Source: Lachnospiraceae bacterium (GTDB taxonomy: Bacteria > Bacillota > Clostridia > Lachnospirales > Lachnospiraceae). From it: 64,000 nt of DNA. Numbering within the stretch: the first letter of the stretch is position 1; every line of letters starts with the position of its first letter. Where the stretch lies: assembly GCA_017620155.1 (NCBI GenBank), contig JAFZQY010000069.1, forward strand, positions 17,109 through 81,108, written 5' to 3'. The translations under genes and the position numbers were made by a program. Under the pieces are notes generated by a model, which saw only the letters and a list, made by a program, of their open reading frames with translations, ran no database searches and was not told the DNA's origin. Positions 19,301-27,491 of this stretch are shown one piece after another.

Positions 19301-19579
19301 CTGACCGCCCAGATTAGGGAGAAGCGCATCGGGACGTTCCTTGGCTATGATCTGTTCAAGTCTGTGAACATTGAGCGGTTCGATATACGTAACATCCGCA
19401 GTCTCCGGATCAGTCATGATCGTGGCCGGATTTGAGTTGACCAGCACTATCTCATATCCGAGCTTCCTAAGTGCTTTACATGCCTGTGTTCCCGAATAGT
19501 CGAATTCGCAGGCCTGGCCGATCACGATAGGACCGGAACCGATGATCAGTACCTTGTTGATGTCTGTTCTTTTTGGCAT
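16364..19579 (-). CDS. carB: Carbamoyl-phosphate synthase large subunit
   Basis: Makes carbamoyl phosphate for pyrimidine and arginine synthesis from ammonia, bicarbonate and two ATP. The 1071-residue protein has two ATP-grasp halves (starting IIGSGPIVIGQACEFDYSG and ILGGGPNRIGQGIEFDYC), an oligomerization region, and a C-terminal MGS-type regulatory domain (TVLISVNRKDKNEVVEVARS). The glutaminase subunit carA is not adjacent: the neighbours are parE downstream and an unrelated gene upstream. It has its own promoter (19635-19663). ATG 19579 is preceded by GGGGAGA. Confidence 0.97.
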   Translation of the reverse strand: MPKRTDINKVLIIGSGPIVIGQACEFDYSGTQACKALRKLGYEIVLVNSNPATIMTDPETADVTYIEPLNVHRLEQIIAKERPDALLPNLGGQSGLNLCAELNKAGILDKYNVKVIGVQVDAIERGEDRIEFKNTMNELGIEMARSQVAYSVEEALSIAEELGYPVVLRPAYTMGGAGGGLVYNREELQTVCARGLQASIVGQVLVEESIIGWEELELEVVRDSEGNMITVCFIENIDPMGVHTGDSFCAAPMLTISQEVMDRLQEQAYKIVDKVQVIGGTNVQFAHDPVSDRIIVIEINPRTSRSSALASKATGFPIALVSSYLACGLTLKDITCGKYGTLDKYKPDGDYVVIKFARWAFEKFKGVEDKLGTQMRAVGEVMSIGKTYKEAFQKAIRSLETGRYGLGHAKNFDTLTKGELLKRLSAPSSERHFLMYEALRKGATVDEIYELTKVKKYFIEQMLELVQEEEELIKGKGALPADDKLISAKKNGFSDKYLSQILEIPEADIRNKRMELGVNEVWEGVHVSGTENSAYYFSTYNGEDKDPVSDNKKIMILGGGPNRIGQGIEFDYCCVHAALALKKLGFETIIVNCNPETVSTDYDTSDKLYFEPLTLEDVLSIYNKEKPLGVIAQFGGQTPLNLASELEANGVKILGTSPSVIDLAEDRDQFRAMMDKLGIPMPESGMATTVEEAVEIANRIGYPVMVRPSYVLGGRGMEVVYDDEAMSDYMQAAVGVTPDRPILIDRFLNHALECESDAISDGTHAFVPAVMEHIELAGVHSGDSACIIPSVHITPENLETIKEYTRKIAEEMHVEGLMNMQYAIENGKVFVLEANPRASRTVPLVSKVCNVRMVPIATDIITSHLTGRPSPVPELKEKTIPYYGVKEAAFPFNMFQEVDPVLGPEMRSTGEVLGLSHSYGEAFFKSQEGVQSPLPTEGTVLISVNRKDKNEVVEVARSFYEDGFNIVATEGTCNLIKEAGIPVTRVNKIYEGRPNVSDMITNGDIDLVINSPVGKDSVHDDSYLRKAAIKARIPYITTIAAAMATADGIKYVKTHDAGEIKSLQALHDEIH

Positions 19580-19634
19580 AATCTTCTCTCCCCTGTATAT
19601 AAAAAATTACATAAACACCCAAAAATCCTTATAT

Positions 19635-19663
19635 ATAATACCTTAAGTCGCGTCCGATATCAA
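19635..19663 (-). promoter_or_regulatory. Sigma-A-type promoter of carB
   Basis: On minus, TTGATA (19663-19658), a 17-base spacer and TATTAT (19640-19635) match the vegetative consensus 5/6 at each box. It lies about 55 bases before the carB ATG. Confidence 0.65.
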
Positions 19664-19705
19664 CTATATATAGTATGTTATTTTATAAATATATACTATA
19701 TGTAG
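19663..19705. promoter_or_regulatory. AT-rich inverted repeat upstream of the carB promoter
   Basis: ACTATATATAGTATGT and its near-complement ATATACTATATGTAGT face each other across about 11 bases. The inner palindrome ACTATATATAGT touches the -35 box, so an operator is plausible. It could also act as a weak transcript end for the gene ending at 19720. Confidence 0.4.
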
Positions 19706-19719
19706 TTAACATAACCACG

Positions 19720-20481
19720 TTACTCCTCAAACATGCGATAGAGATACGCCTTCCCTGTCTTTCCGATGCGGGCTACTATCCCCATCTCATAGAGGAGCAG
19801 AAGTGTTTCACGGGCATAATCTATATGAATGCGGGCACACTGCGCGAGATCACGCGCGGTAAACTCATCCGGCAGATCTACCGGAAGAAGCTGAGCATAA
19901 TCGCGGACATTGTCCAGGATCACTTCATCATAGAGTTCGAGCGGAACACGATCATAGCGGTGAGACCCCACCTTGGGATTGTTCTTTCTCCTCTTCCCGT
20001 CAAGAAGCCTGTACTCCTCGATATCGATAAGAGGAACACGGATGTGAAGATTGGGATCTTTGAGAAACGATCTGATCTTAAAGAATTCCGGAAGCGCATG
20101 ATATACGCTTCCGGTTATATTTGATTTCCTCCGGCCGGATGTCTCGCCGGTCTCAGGGTCTACCCATATCAGCCATTTATAATGCGGAAAAGGATAGATA
20201 AGATATACCTGATACTCCGGCAGAAAAGCTGACAGTTTATCCCTCATATGGCCGAAATTGCCGTTCTGGATCTCGATGATCTCTTCGCCGGTATAGATAT
20301 CGGCTATATAGCTGCCGATAGGAACTTCATGGAAATCCTCATCAGGCAGATAATACTGCTTCATCACGGCATGAACTGTCTTTTCAGCAAGGGTTCCGAA
20401 GCCCTGTGGATCGTGAGATCCCGTAAGGACCTTGACACGGGCTTCCTCAAATCTTCTGCGGTCTGCCGTATCACTGATCAT
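19720..20481 (-). CDS. Unassigned protein: possible PD-(D/E)XK-like domain plus winged helix
   Basis: I do not recognise a named family. The first half contains GSYIADIYTGEEIIEIQNGNF (residues ~57-77), an Asp followed by Glu-x-Gln on a predicted strand. That pattern resembles the PD-(D/E)XK nuclease core with Gln in the Lys position, as in CoiA-type proteins. The C-terminal ~70 residues (FTARDLAQCARIHIDYARE then LLYEMGIVARIG and AYLYR) look like a winged helix. It has no signal peptide. Its ATG overlaps the stop of the C11 peptidase gene by one base, so it is translated with that operon. Confidence 0.6.
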   Translation of the reverse strand: MISDTADRRRFEEARVKVLTGSHDPQGFGTLAEKTVHAVMKQYYLPDEDFHEVPIGSYIADIYTGEEIIEIQNGNFGHMRDKLSAFLPEYQVYLIYPFPHYKWLIWVDPETGETSGRRKSNITGSVYHALPEFFKIRSFLKDPNLHIRVPLIDIEEYRLLDGKRRKNNPKVGSHRYDRVPLELYDEVILDNVRDYAQLLPVDLPDEFTARDLAQCARIHIDYARETLLLLYEMGIVARIGKTGKAYLYRMFEE

Positions 20482-23033
20482 CAATCAAGCTCCAGCATGG
20501 GAGTCCAGTATTCGTGATCGTAAATATCGGTAAATCTGTATGTGACGACTAAAGAAGAATCATCGAGCGTCAGATCGCTCACCGTGAGATCTTCGCCTAC
20601 GGTGATCTCTTCACCGAACAGATACGAATCGTCAAACTTAAGATCATATGTGTAATAATCGCAAACGAACTGGATCTTATCGCCTACATTTAATCCGATC
20701 GAGCTCTTGGCAACGGTCTGTACCGGATCGGTGTCATCATGATCGTAATCGGGGATCGCACCTGCCACGTATCCGTTGGGATTCTCATCGTCAAATACTA
20801 TGAGAAGCTTGGATCTGACACCGTTAAGCAGTATGGGCGCATATCCGGTAATGGTGTAGCTGTCGCCGTTCTCCTCTGTATCAAGATGATAATAAGGCAT
20901 TATCTGTCCGTTAAGTCCGAGCCATGCACCGGACATGTCGGCGATCATGTCGTCTCCGTCAAATTCATATACGTTATCAAGTCCCAGATCTATATATCCT
21001 GCACCGTCATCGAGGAATACGTTAAGATCAAGGCCCTCGATAAGATCCCATTGATCGCTTGTCAAGCTGATGCGTGCTTCGCCGCCTGCGCCTTCTTTCC
21101 ATTTAAGGGCGGAGGCATCAAACATGTTAAGAGCGATATACTCAGCCGCATAATCATCGGAAAAGCTCTTTTCGTCATAATATCCGGTATTGCTGCGATC
21201 AAGATCGGCATCTCCGGGCACGCTCCTTGCTGACAGGAACGAACCGAGAAGTGCTCCGATCATATCAGAAGAGCCGCCTCCGTATGAATAGCCCGATGAA
21301 CCGGATCCTGCCAGAGTCGAGAACAGATCGTATCCGCTTCCGGCTGCGACATTACCTGCGGTCTGCATGGATGCGGCATCATTGATACATGTGATGTAGC
21401 TCTTGTCCATTCCGATCTTATCAAAGGTCGATGTAGCCTGTCTCACTAGTCTCCTCTGATGGCAGGGGAAGTACATAGCCAGGCCGTTCGCATGATTTAT
21501 GTTGGATGAAGAACGGGAATATTTGACGGAAGCTCTGGCTGCATCTGCCAGTTCTCGTCCTTCCGCACTATTGATCCTCGTAGCCAGATCAATAAGGTCA
21601 ACCTGGTCTATTCCGCTCTGCTGGCCGAATTCCTTGGATGCCTGCCTTGCATCCGCAACTTTTCTGTACTCATCATTCGAGATCATGTCGGAAACCGATG
21701 TTGAGAACGCAGCAAGTTTGGCCGGAACGGTATTGGAAAACTCAGCCAGGTCCACGATCGACAGAGTTGTCTTCTGTCCTCGTGCCTGTTGAGAGCATGC
21801 ATAAGTAAAGTCATCTATGATGTTCTTTCCGACTTCGATAGTAGGCATGGAAGGATCCTGCGCCAGCTTGGTAACCCAGTTGGTGTAATACCAGCCTATA
21901 CCGGGCTCTGTCTCCTCGGAAGCTATCATGTAATCGGCATGTCGGTTGAGCATGATGGCATTCTCGGCAGTAGCCATGAGACACGCATCGAATCCGATGA
22001 AGTCAAAATCTACTCCGCCGTCATTAAGAGCCTTATCTATCTCGGAAAGATCCATCGTATCGCCGTCGCGCATCTTCTCATCATAGCCGTAACCGGATAC
22101 GCTTCCTCCGCCGTGATCCCAGAAGATCAGTTCATTACGGTTGGCAGGGAAATTCTTTGCACAGTAACGGATGAATGCCGACAACGTGGAAGGATCTGTC
22201 ATCGGCTTGTTGCCGTCATCATCAACGAGTCTCTTCATTCCTCCGTTTGAGATCAGATAGATCTGGTTGGCTTTATTGCTGATGCCAGATGTCTTCCATG
22301 CCCGGCATCCGCCTGTATATACGATGATATTGATATTATCAGAGAGTCTGGCCTTGGCCATTTCGGCAAGGTCATTCGAAGCCATACCGTTCTTGGACTC
22401 AAGGTCGGTACCGCACAGATATACCATGATCGTGACCATATCGCTGCCGTCGCCCTTGATCACGGTACGCTTATCTCTTGCGCCGGACGATACGGATGTA
22501 TCAAGCTGCGAACCGTTCGATGAGACGTTTGCGGCAGGAGCAACCATCTCGGGCTCCGTCGTATAAACAGAATCCGTATATATGCCCATGTCACCGTACG
22601 ATCCGGTAACAAGCGATGATATGAGCGAAGATGCTGATGAAGATCCGGATGAAGATACGTTACTTCCGCCCATCAGGTCAGTTAAACTGGTCGTATCCTG
22701 AGTCTGCTGCGTCGAAGTATAACTTGAATCATCATAATATGACGAATCATCTGATCCGCCTCTTCCGAATGCAAGATACAATATAACAATGACCACCAGG
22801 ATTCCGAGACCGCCTCCTCCTCTCTTGACAGCCCTGCTAGGGCCTGAGCTGGGCGGCCGGTTATTGGAATAAGAAGGTCCGGATCCTGCCGGATGACTCG
22901 CAGGATGAGATCCTCCGGGATGAGTTCCGGAATTACCTACGGGTCCGCTTCCTAATCCGCTTCCTTTCTTATATGCTCCGGAACCGCTGCCGGTGACGTT
23001 TCTCTGTCTTCCTCTGGGTTTGTTATCAGGCAT
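20481..23033 (-). CDS. Membrane-anchored clostripain-like (family C11) cysteine peptidase
   Basis: The 850-residue protein has a Gly/Ser/Pro-rich cytoplasmic tail (1-70), a membrane helix (76-90), a Ser/Thr-rich stalk (95-185) and a C11 catalytic domain. The catalytic dyad is His307 in FWDHGGGSVSGYG and Cys351 in GFDACLMATAENA. The start of the domain, TIMVYLCGTDLES, is typical. About 350 further C-terminal residues form a beta-rich region with Ser/Gly-rich and acidic parts. The catalytic domain would face outside. C11 enzymes usually cleave after Arg or Lys; the substrate here is unknown. It overlaps the HD-GYP gene by eight bases. Confidence 0.88.
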   Translation of the reverse strand: MPDNKPRGRQRNVTGSGSGAYKKGSGLGSGPVGNSGTHPGGSHPASHPAGSGPSYSNNRPPSSGPSRAVKRGGGGLGILVVIVILYLAFGRGGSDDSSYYDDSSYTSTQQTQDTTSLTDLMGGSNVSSSGSSSASSLISSLVTGSYGDMGIYTDSVYTTEPEMVAPAANVSSNGSQLDTSVSSGARDKRTVIKGDGSDMVTIMVYLCGTDLESKNGMASNDLAEMAKARLSDNINIIVYTGGCRAWKTSGISNKANQIYLISNGGMKRLVDDDGNKPMTDPSTLSAFIRYCAKNFPANRNELIFWDHGGGSVSGYGYDEKMRDGDTMDLSEIDKALNDGGVDFDFIGFDACLMATAENAIMLNRHADYMIASEETEPGIGWYYTNWVTKLAQDPSMPTIEVGKNIIDDFTYACSQQARGQKTTLSIVDLAEFSNTVPAKLAAFSTSVSDMISNDEYRKVADARQASKEFGQQSGIDQVDLIDLATRINSAEGRELADAARASVKYSRSSSNINHANGLAMYFPCHQRRLVRQATSTFDKIGMDKSYITCINDAASMQTAGNVAAGSGYDLFSTLAGSGSSGYSYGGGSSDMIGALLGSFLSARSVPGDADLDRSNTGYYDEKSFSDDYAAEYIALNMFDASALKWKEGAGGEARISLTSDQWDLIEGLDLNVFLDDGAGYIDLGLDNVYEFDGDDMIADMSGAWLGLNGQIMPYYHLDTEENGDSYTITGYAPILLNGVRSKLLIVFDDENPNGYVAGAIPDYDHDDTDPVQTVAKSSIGLNVGDKIQFVCDYYTYDLKFDDSYLFGEEITVGEDLTVSDLTLDDSSLVVTYRFTDIYDHEYWTPMLELD

Positions 23034-25218
23034 TGTTTACTTCCTCCGAGAAATTTCGTATTCCCTGTCCTAACATGGACTCATGAGCCACGCTTATCTG
23101 GCGGGCTTCTTCAGCACTTTCCAGGAAAATATCCACGATCTGCGGATCAAACTGGGTACCCGCGCCTTCCCTGATGATATCCACGGCCTTCTCAAACGTG
23201 AAGGGCTCTTTGTAACTCCGCTTGGATACGAGGGCGTCGAATACATCCGCAACAGCCATCACCCTGGCTGATAAAGGAATGTCTTCGCCGGCTTTTCCCT
23301 GGGGATAACCGGATCCGTCCCATCTTTCATGATGATAGGTCGCAAGGTTCTTGGCTTCTTTCAGGTAGCCGCTATCCGATACGAGTGACATCGCACTGGC
23401 TATGATCTGGTTACCTGCCGTAGTGTGGCTCTTCATTATCGTGAACTCTTCTTCCGAAAGTCTGCCGGGTTTGTTTAAGATCACATCGGATACCATGATC
23501 TTTCCGACATCATGAAGAGGCGCCGAGTTTATGACATCAGCGATATATTCGTCTGTAAGCTTATCCGCATAGAGTCCCTTTTCTTTCATCTTTTCCATGA
23601 TGAGGCGTACATACGCGGCTGTCTTGCGTACATGGTCGCCGGTGTTCTTGTCCCGGCTCTCGACTAAGTCTGCGAGAACATAGATCAGGCCGTTCTGCAT
23701 ATGTGCGATCTCTTCGCCTTTAGCTTCAACGTCCTCTATGTATCCTACCGTTTCGGCTATGGTCTTGGATAACGATTCATACAGATTCTCTATCTCGTCA
23801 CCAGTGGATATGGCCAGATGCTGGAGCCTGTCCACGCTGATCTCTCTGGCTTCCTCACTGTCATATGCAAATTTTCTGGCAGACATAGTCATGGCCGAAA
23901 TAGGATAGATCAGATGATAATCCACAAGCCATATGCACAGCGACAATATGAATATATAGAAGCCCATAAAGAGCGAAAATACCTTGGTCATGTAGTTCAA
24001 GCTCGCAAGCTTGATCTCCTCGACCCTGATATCCGCTGCGGCATAGCATACACATTCGCCGGCTGAGTTAATGATGGGCTCAAACACGGTCAGGAGCTTT
24101 CCGTACATCGTATCGTCCATCAGAGGTTCGATCTCGCGGCCGTCCAAAAAATCATCCTTATACGGCAACAGATAGTTTTCTATATCTATGACATCTCCCG
24201 GATCCTGAGCCTTGACTTCGGGCGTATCCAGATCGAATACGACATGTACTCCGTCATCCATGAACTTATATACATATATGAACTCTATATCGGGATTGCC
24301 CTCGCGAATGCTCTCAAGCCTGCCCTCGACCATCCTGTATGCGGGCGCCGAGCGTTCCATCTCCATATACTCGTCTATCCTCTCGGGATCGATCAGATCA
24401 GCAGCGAGCTTGGCGGCGCTACGGCAAGTGTAAATGTACTGGTTGGTAGCAAAGTTCTGATAAAGGATATAACTGATGATGGTCGTCACAACTGCTACGC
24501 AGAACATGATGACCGAGATGATGGTTATGATCTTGCCTCTTAAGGAAAAAGATCTTGTCGCATATTTTCTTGCTTTAAGCCTCGCTTCTTCGGACAGGGG
24601 TGCCTGCCTCCAGCCTGTGAGCCAGAGTCCCGGCTTAAGTCTGTCTGGTATGAGTTTTATGATGATATATACAATGATGACAGTGATAGCTTTGTCGATC
24701 AGGTCTATCACTATATCAGAAGTCATCTGTGCCCAGAACACATTGAATATGCCTTTATCCAGGAGCGTTCTTGCAAAAGGAGCGGATATACCCTCTCCCA
24801 TGCCGTATCCGTAGAGCAGATATGTGAGGATGGACCCAAGTACGCCACCGATAAAAGCAAAAACAGGTATAGTAAGAAGTGCCTTTCCGAACTTCTTAAA
24901 ATACCCTTTTGTTCCCAGATATGATCCCATGGCAGCTATCATGGTGGAAAGCACCACGTAATAGGCATTGCCGGGATTACCCTGCATATTGATGATGTTG
25001 TTTAAATAACCCACGAATATGCCGGGAAGATATCCGCCCAGAACGGCAGCAAGAAGTGTACCGACATTATCGAGATAAAGCGGTATGCCAAAATACGATG
25101 CCGTTCTCGGAAGCACGAAATTGATGATCACGGCACCGGCAAAAAAAGCCAGTTGGAATAAGAAGTATTTATGTGATTTATTATCAATCTCTTTTTCGTT
25201 CATAAATATATCTGTCAT
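23026..25218 (-). CDS. HD-GYP domain protein with membrane sensor region
   Basis: The N-terminal ~200 residues hold about six membrane helices resembling an ECF-S/MASE-like sensor (FVLPRTASYFGIPLYLDNVG). A seventh helix (~229-255), an extracellular sensor of about 150 residues, another helix and a HAMP-like linker follow. The C-terminus is an HD-GYP domain: HDVGKI at about 569, HHERWDGSGYP at about 629 and MAVADVFDAL. HD-GYP proteins hydrolyse cyclic di-GMP or related dinucleotides; the HD and GYP motifs look intact, so activity is expected. Its ATG overlaps the stop of the upstream U32-like gene (ATGA), tying a second-messenger enzyme to the xylan operon. Confidence 0.9.
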   Translation of the reverse strand: MTDIFMNEKEIDNKSHKYFLFQLAFFAGAVIINFVLPRTASYFGIPLYLDNVGTLLAAVLGGYLPGIFVGYLNNIINMQGNPGNAYYVVLSTMIAAMGSYLGTKGYFKKFGKALLTIPVFAFIGGVLGSILTYLLYGYGMGEGISAPFARTLLDKGIFNVFWAQMTSDIVIDLIDKAITVIIVYIIIKLIPDRLKPGLWLTGWRQAPLSEEARLKARKYATRSFSLRGKIITIISVIMFCVAVVTTIISYILYQNFATNQYIYTCRSAAKLAADLIDPERIDEYMEMERSAPAYRMVEGRLESIREGNPDIEFIYVYKFMDDGVHVVFDLDTPEVKAQDPGDVIDIENYLLPYKDDFLDGREIEPLMDDTMYGKLLTVFEPIINSAGECVCYAAADIRVEEIKLASLNYMTKVFSLFMGFYIFILSLCIWLVDYHLIYPISAMTMSARKFAYDSEEAREISVDRLQHLAISTGDEIENLYESLSKTIAETVGYIEDVEAKGEEIAHMQNGLIYVLADLVESRDKNTGDHVRKTAAYVRLIMEKMKEKGLYADKLTDEYIADVINSAPLHDVGKIMVSDVILNKPGRLSEEEFTIMKSHTTAGNQIIASAMSLVSDSGYLKEAKNLATYHHERWDGSGYPQGKAGEDIPLSARVMAVADVFDALVSKRSYKEPFTFEKAVDIIREGAGTQFDPQIVDIFLESAEEARQISVAHESMLGQGIRNFSEEVNNA

Positions 25219-26111
25219 CTTCTGGGGCCGAACCTGGTCAGTTCCTTTTCTGTCTTCCGCCTGATCTCTTCACGGTATTCTTCTCTGACCAGATAATAGA
25301 TATACGAGTCGAGGACCATATCCTGAGGCAGTCCGCGGCCGACCAGTTTAAAGTTATTATAACCCCATTTATCGGCATACGCACCCACATCATCAGCCGA
25401 TATGAACGCAGGTCTCTTCATGCATTCCGAAAAAGCGGGTTTCTTCGACTTATTCGGGCAGTCATACGGCGCGCCCTTTTCAAACCGAAGCTGCATGAGG
25501 GACTCGTCCCTGTAGTGATCCTTACGTCTTGGGCAGTTCGGGAAACATATCTCATCAGCAAGTATCTCGATCCTGTCAGCGAAAGGAGCAAGCTCATCAA
25601 GAACCTTTTCATCATGATTTAAGTCATAATCAAGGACCACAAGATAGTAGTCCTTTTCCAGTTCGGTTTTTACATCCTCAAGTCTTGTAAGTCTCTTGGT
25701 CGTGGATGATATGTACTTAAAATCCGGATAGGTCTTACGCAGGTACTCCTCAAGAACGGGAGTGTTTACAAGTACCTGGTTCTTTCCGTTATTTGCCGTC
25801 TCCATTATGAGATTGCAATATGTGTCGTTTAAATGTTTCTCTTCTATGAGAGAATTCGTCCATGTGAAGCGAACGGGAACGCCAAGATCATTGTATGTCT
25901 TAATGATCTTGGTCATGTCGCCGTGACTCATGATGCCGAATACAGCCCTTCCGCCGTTCCAGATAGCCCCGGGAAACGTGCCATACACACATCCCGGTCT
26001 GTATCCGTCCCGAAACTTGTCGGGGTATTCGTTCATCATATGTATGATCACCTGGTTTAAGTAAAAGAAAACCGAAAAACCGGGTAAATGCCAGTAAATG
26101 TTTTTACTCAA
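25215..26111 (-). CDS. U32-peptidase-like protein with four conserved cysteines (copy 1)
   Basis: A 298-residue cytoplasmic protein, paralogous to the 324-residue product at 29524-30498. Both start with YWHLPG/RYHLPG, share WNGGR, the (T/F)TN(S/P)LI segment, VVLDYDLN/VVLDYNFN, a C-P-x-C-x-RR-x2-HY stretch and NNFK(L/I)xGR near the end. These are traits of U32-type barrels such as UbiU/UbiV and YhbU, where four cysteines hold a [4Fe-4S] cluster. Here the cysteines are 189, 193, 218 and 230. No catalytic role can be assigned. The start is TTG at 26111; the paralogue's N-terminus supports it. It overlaps the esterase and HD-GYP genes on either side. Confidence 0.7.
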   Translation of the reverse strand: MSKNIYWHLPGFSVFFYLNQVIIHMMNEYPDKFRDGYRPGCVYGTFPGAIWNGGRAVFGIMSHGDMTKIIKTYNDLGVPVRFTWTNSLIEEKHLNDTYCNLIMETANNGKNQVLVNTPVLEEYLRKTYPDFKYISSTTKRLTRLEDVKTELEKDYYLVVLDYDLNHDEKVLDELAPFADRIEILADEICFPNCPRRKDHYRDESLMQLRFEKGAPYDCPNKSKKPAFSECMKRPAFISADDVGAYADKWGYNNFKLVGRGLPQDMVLDSYIYYLVREEYREEIRRKTEKELTRFGPRR

Positions 26112-27459
26112 CAGTCTTTGCTCCCTCTGAAGTAAAGTGCATCTCTACAGGCTTTCCTTCGGTATAAGGTGCCCAGTAAGGCATATCCGTGCCATCTGCA
26201 TCCTTACCGTTGGGGTCGCCGGTCTTGATGAAGTTGGCAAAGTAATTGCACATCTGTCTTGCAAGATCGTAATGATATCCCTTATAAGGTCTCCAGCACT
26301 TTCCTACGGATTCAAAGAAGAACCAGAGGTCACAGGAATGGAAGCATCCGGGATTATCCCAACCGGGGATATCGGGCATGAAATTATAATAGTACATGGG
26401 CCATTCCACGCCGCTTGCCTGCGCGGCTGCATATGCGCTCTTAACAGATCTCTCGACAGAATTAATACCATTAAATACGAATTCATCATTCGTACATCCG
26501 CTGATGATCGGGATGGGCGCAGACTTGCCCTCTTTAAACTTACTGAGGCCGTACTGCTTTACTATCGTACCGTCTACTATCGGGAAAAACCGAGGGTGTT
26601 CTTTTGCATATTCCGCATATTTATCCCTGATCTCAAAAGCATCCAGCGCTCTGGCTTCTTCAAGCGACCCTACTCCGAGATAATCAAAGAAGGCCTTTCC
26701 TCTCTCCTCCGCAATTTTAAGATCGTGAGGATTAAAGATATCCTGATCGGGATTCGCCAGCTCGATCATGCCGCTTAATACAACTGCGCGTTTGATGATG
26801 TCGAAATTTTCTTCGCAGGCTATCTGAGCCATGACGCTTCCGCCGCCTGCTGACTGTCCGGCTATCGTGATCTGATCGGGATCTCCGCCGAAATTGGCGA
26901 TATTTCTCTTGACCCACCTAAGTCCTGCCTGCTGGTCGAGAAGTCCGAAGTTGCCGGGATAGTCGGGAGCCTCGGCCGTGATTTCAGGATGAGAAAGGAA
27001 ACCGATAGCGCCGAGTCTGTAATTCACGCTTACAACTACAACACCTCTTCTGGCAAGCCTCTCGCCGTCAAACTCCATCTCGGCCGTATATCCCCACTGG
27101 AATCCGCCGCCGAATATCCATAAGAGTACGGGGAGTTTCTCATCTGCTGCATTGGCTGGAGTCCAAACATTCAGATACAGACAGTCCTCACTCATCGGAA
27201 TGTCCTTATCTACGTGAAACTCACGCATATACAGGTCTTCTTCCCACTTGCCCACTCCGGGCTGGTCCTGAACAGAGATGGGGCCGAATGTGTAACACTC
27301 TCTGACGCCGTCCCAATCTTCTGCAGGCTGGGGAGCTCTCCATCTGTTTTTGCCTACCGGAGGAGCTGCAAAAGGTATGCCTCTGTATATCGTTACTCTG
27401 GGATCCGCTCCGGGAATCCCTTTTACTTTTCCGTTTTCTGTTTTGGTTTCTCTGAGCAT
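26104..27459 (-). CDS. Type-B carboxylesterase, likely acting on xylan side groups
   Basis: An alpha/beta hydrolase of the carboxylesterase type-B family. It shows the signatures IPFAAPPVG, SEDCLYLNVWTP, the oxyanion loop FGGGFQWG and the nucleophile elbow GQSAGGGS with Ser203 (GESAGG is more usual). A late GCFHSCDLWF probably supplies the catalytic His. The length is 451 residues, slightly short, with no signal peptide, so it is intracellular. Placement between GH120 and U32-like genes suggests removal of acetyl or hydroxycinnamoyl groups from imported oligosaccharides, which is inference. GGAGG lies eight bases before the ATG. Confidence 0.88.
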   Translation of the reverse strand: MLRETKTENGKVKGIPGADPRVTIYRGIPFAAPPVGKNRWRAPQPAEDWDGVRECYTFGPISVQDQPGVGKWEEDLYMREFHVDKDIPMSEDCLYLNVWTPANAADEKLPVLLWIFGGGFQWGYTAEMEFDGERLARRGVVVVSVNYRLGAIGFLSHPEITAEAPDYPGNFGLLDQQAGLRWVKRNIANFGGDPDQITIAGQSAGGGSVMAQIACEENFDIIKRAVVLSGMIELANPDQDIFNPHDLKIAEERGKAFFDYLGVGSLEEARALDAFEIRDKYAEYAKEHPRFFPIVDGTIVKQYGLSKFKEGKSAPIPIISGCTNDEFVFNGINSVERSVKSAYAAAQASGVEWPMYYYNFMPDIPGWDNPGCFHSCDLWFFFESVGKCWRPYKGYHYDLARQMCNYFANFIKTGDPNGKDADGTDMPYWAPYTEGKPVEMHFTSEGAKTVE

Positions 27460-27491
27460 TAATGTAACCTCCGCTTATTTGACTGATCAGC

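Noticed and set aside
26137-26778. Plus-strand ORF of 213 codons
   Set aside because: It is antisense to the carboxylesterase, has no family-like motifs and no ribosome site; it is a shadow of strong minus-strand coding.
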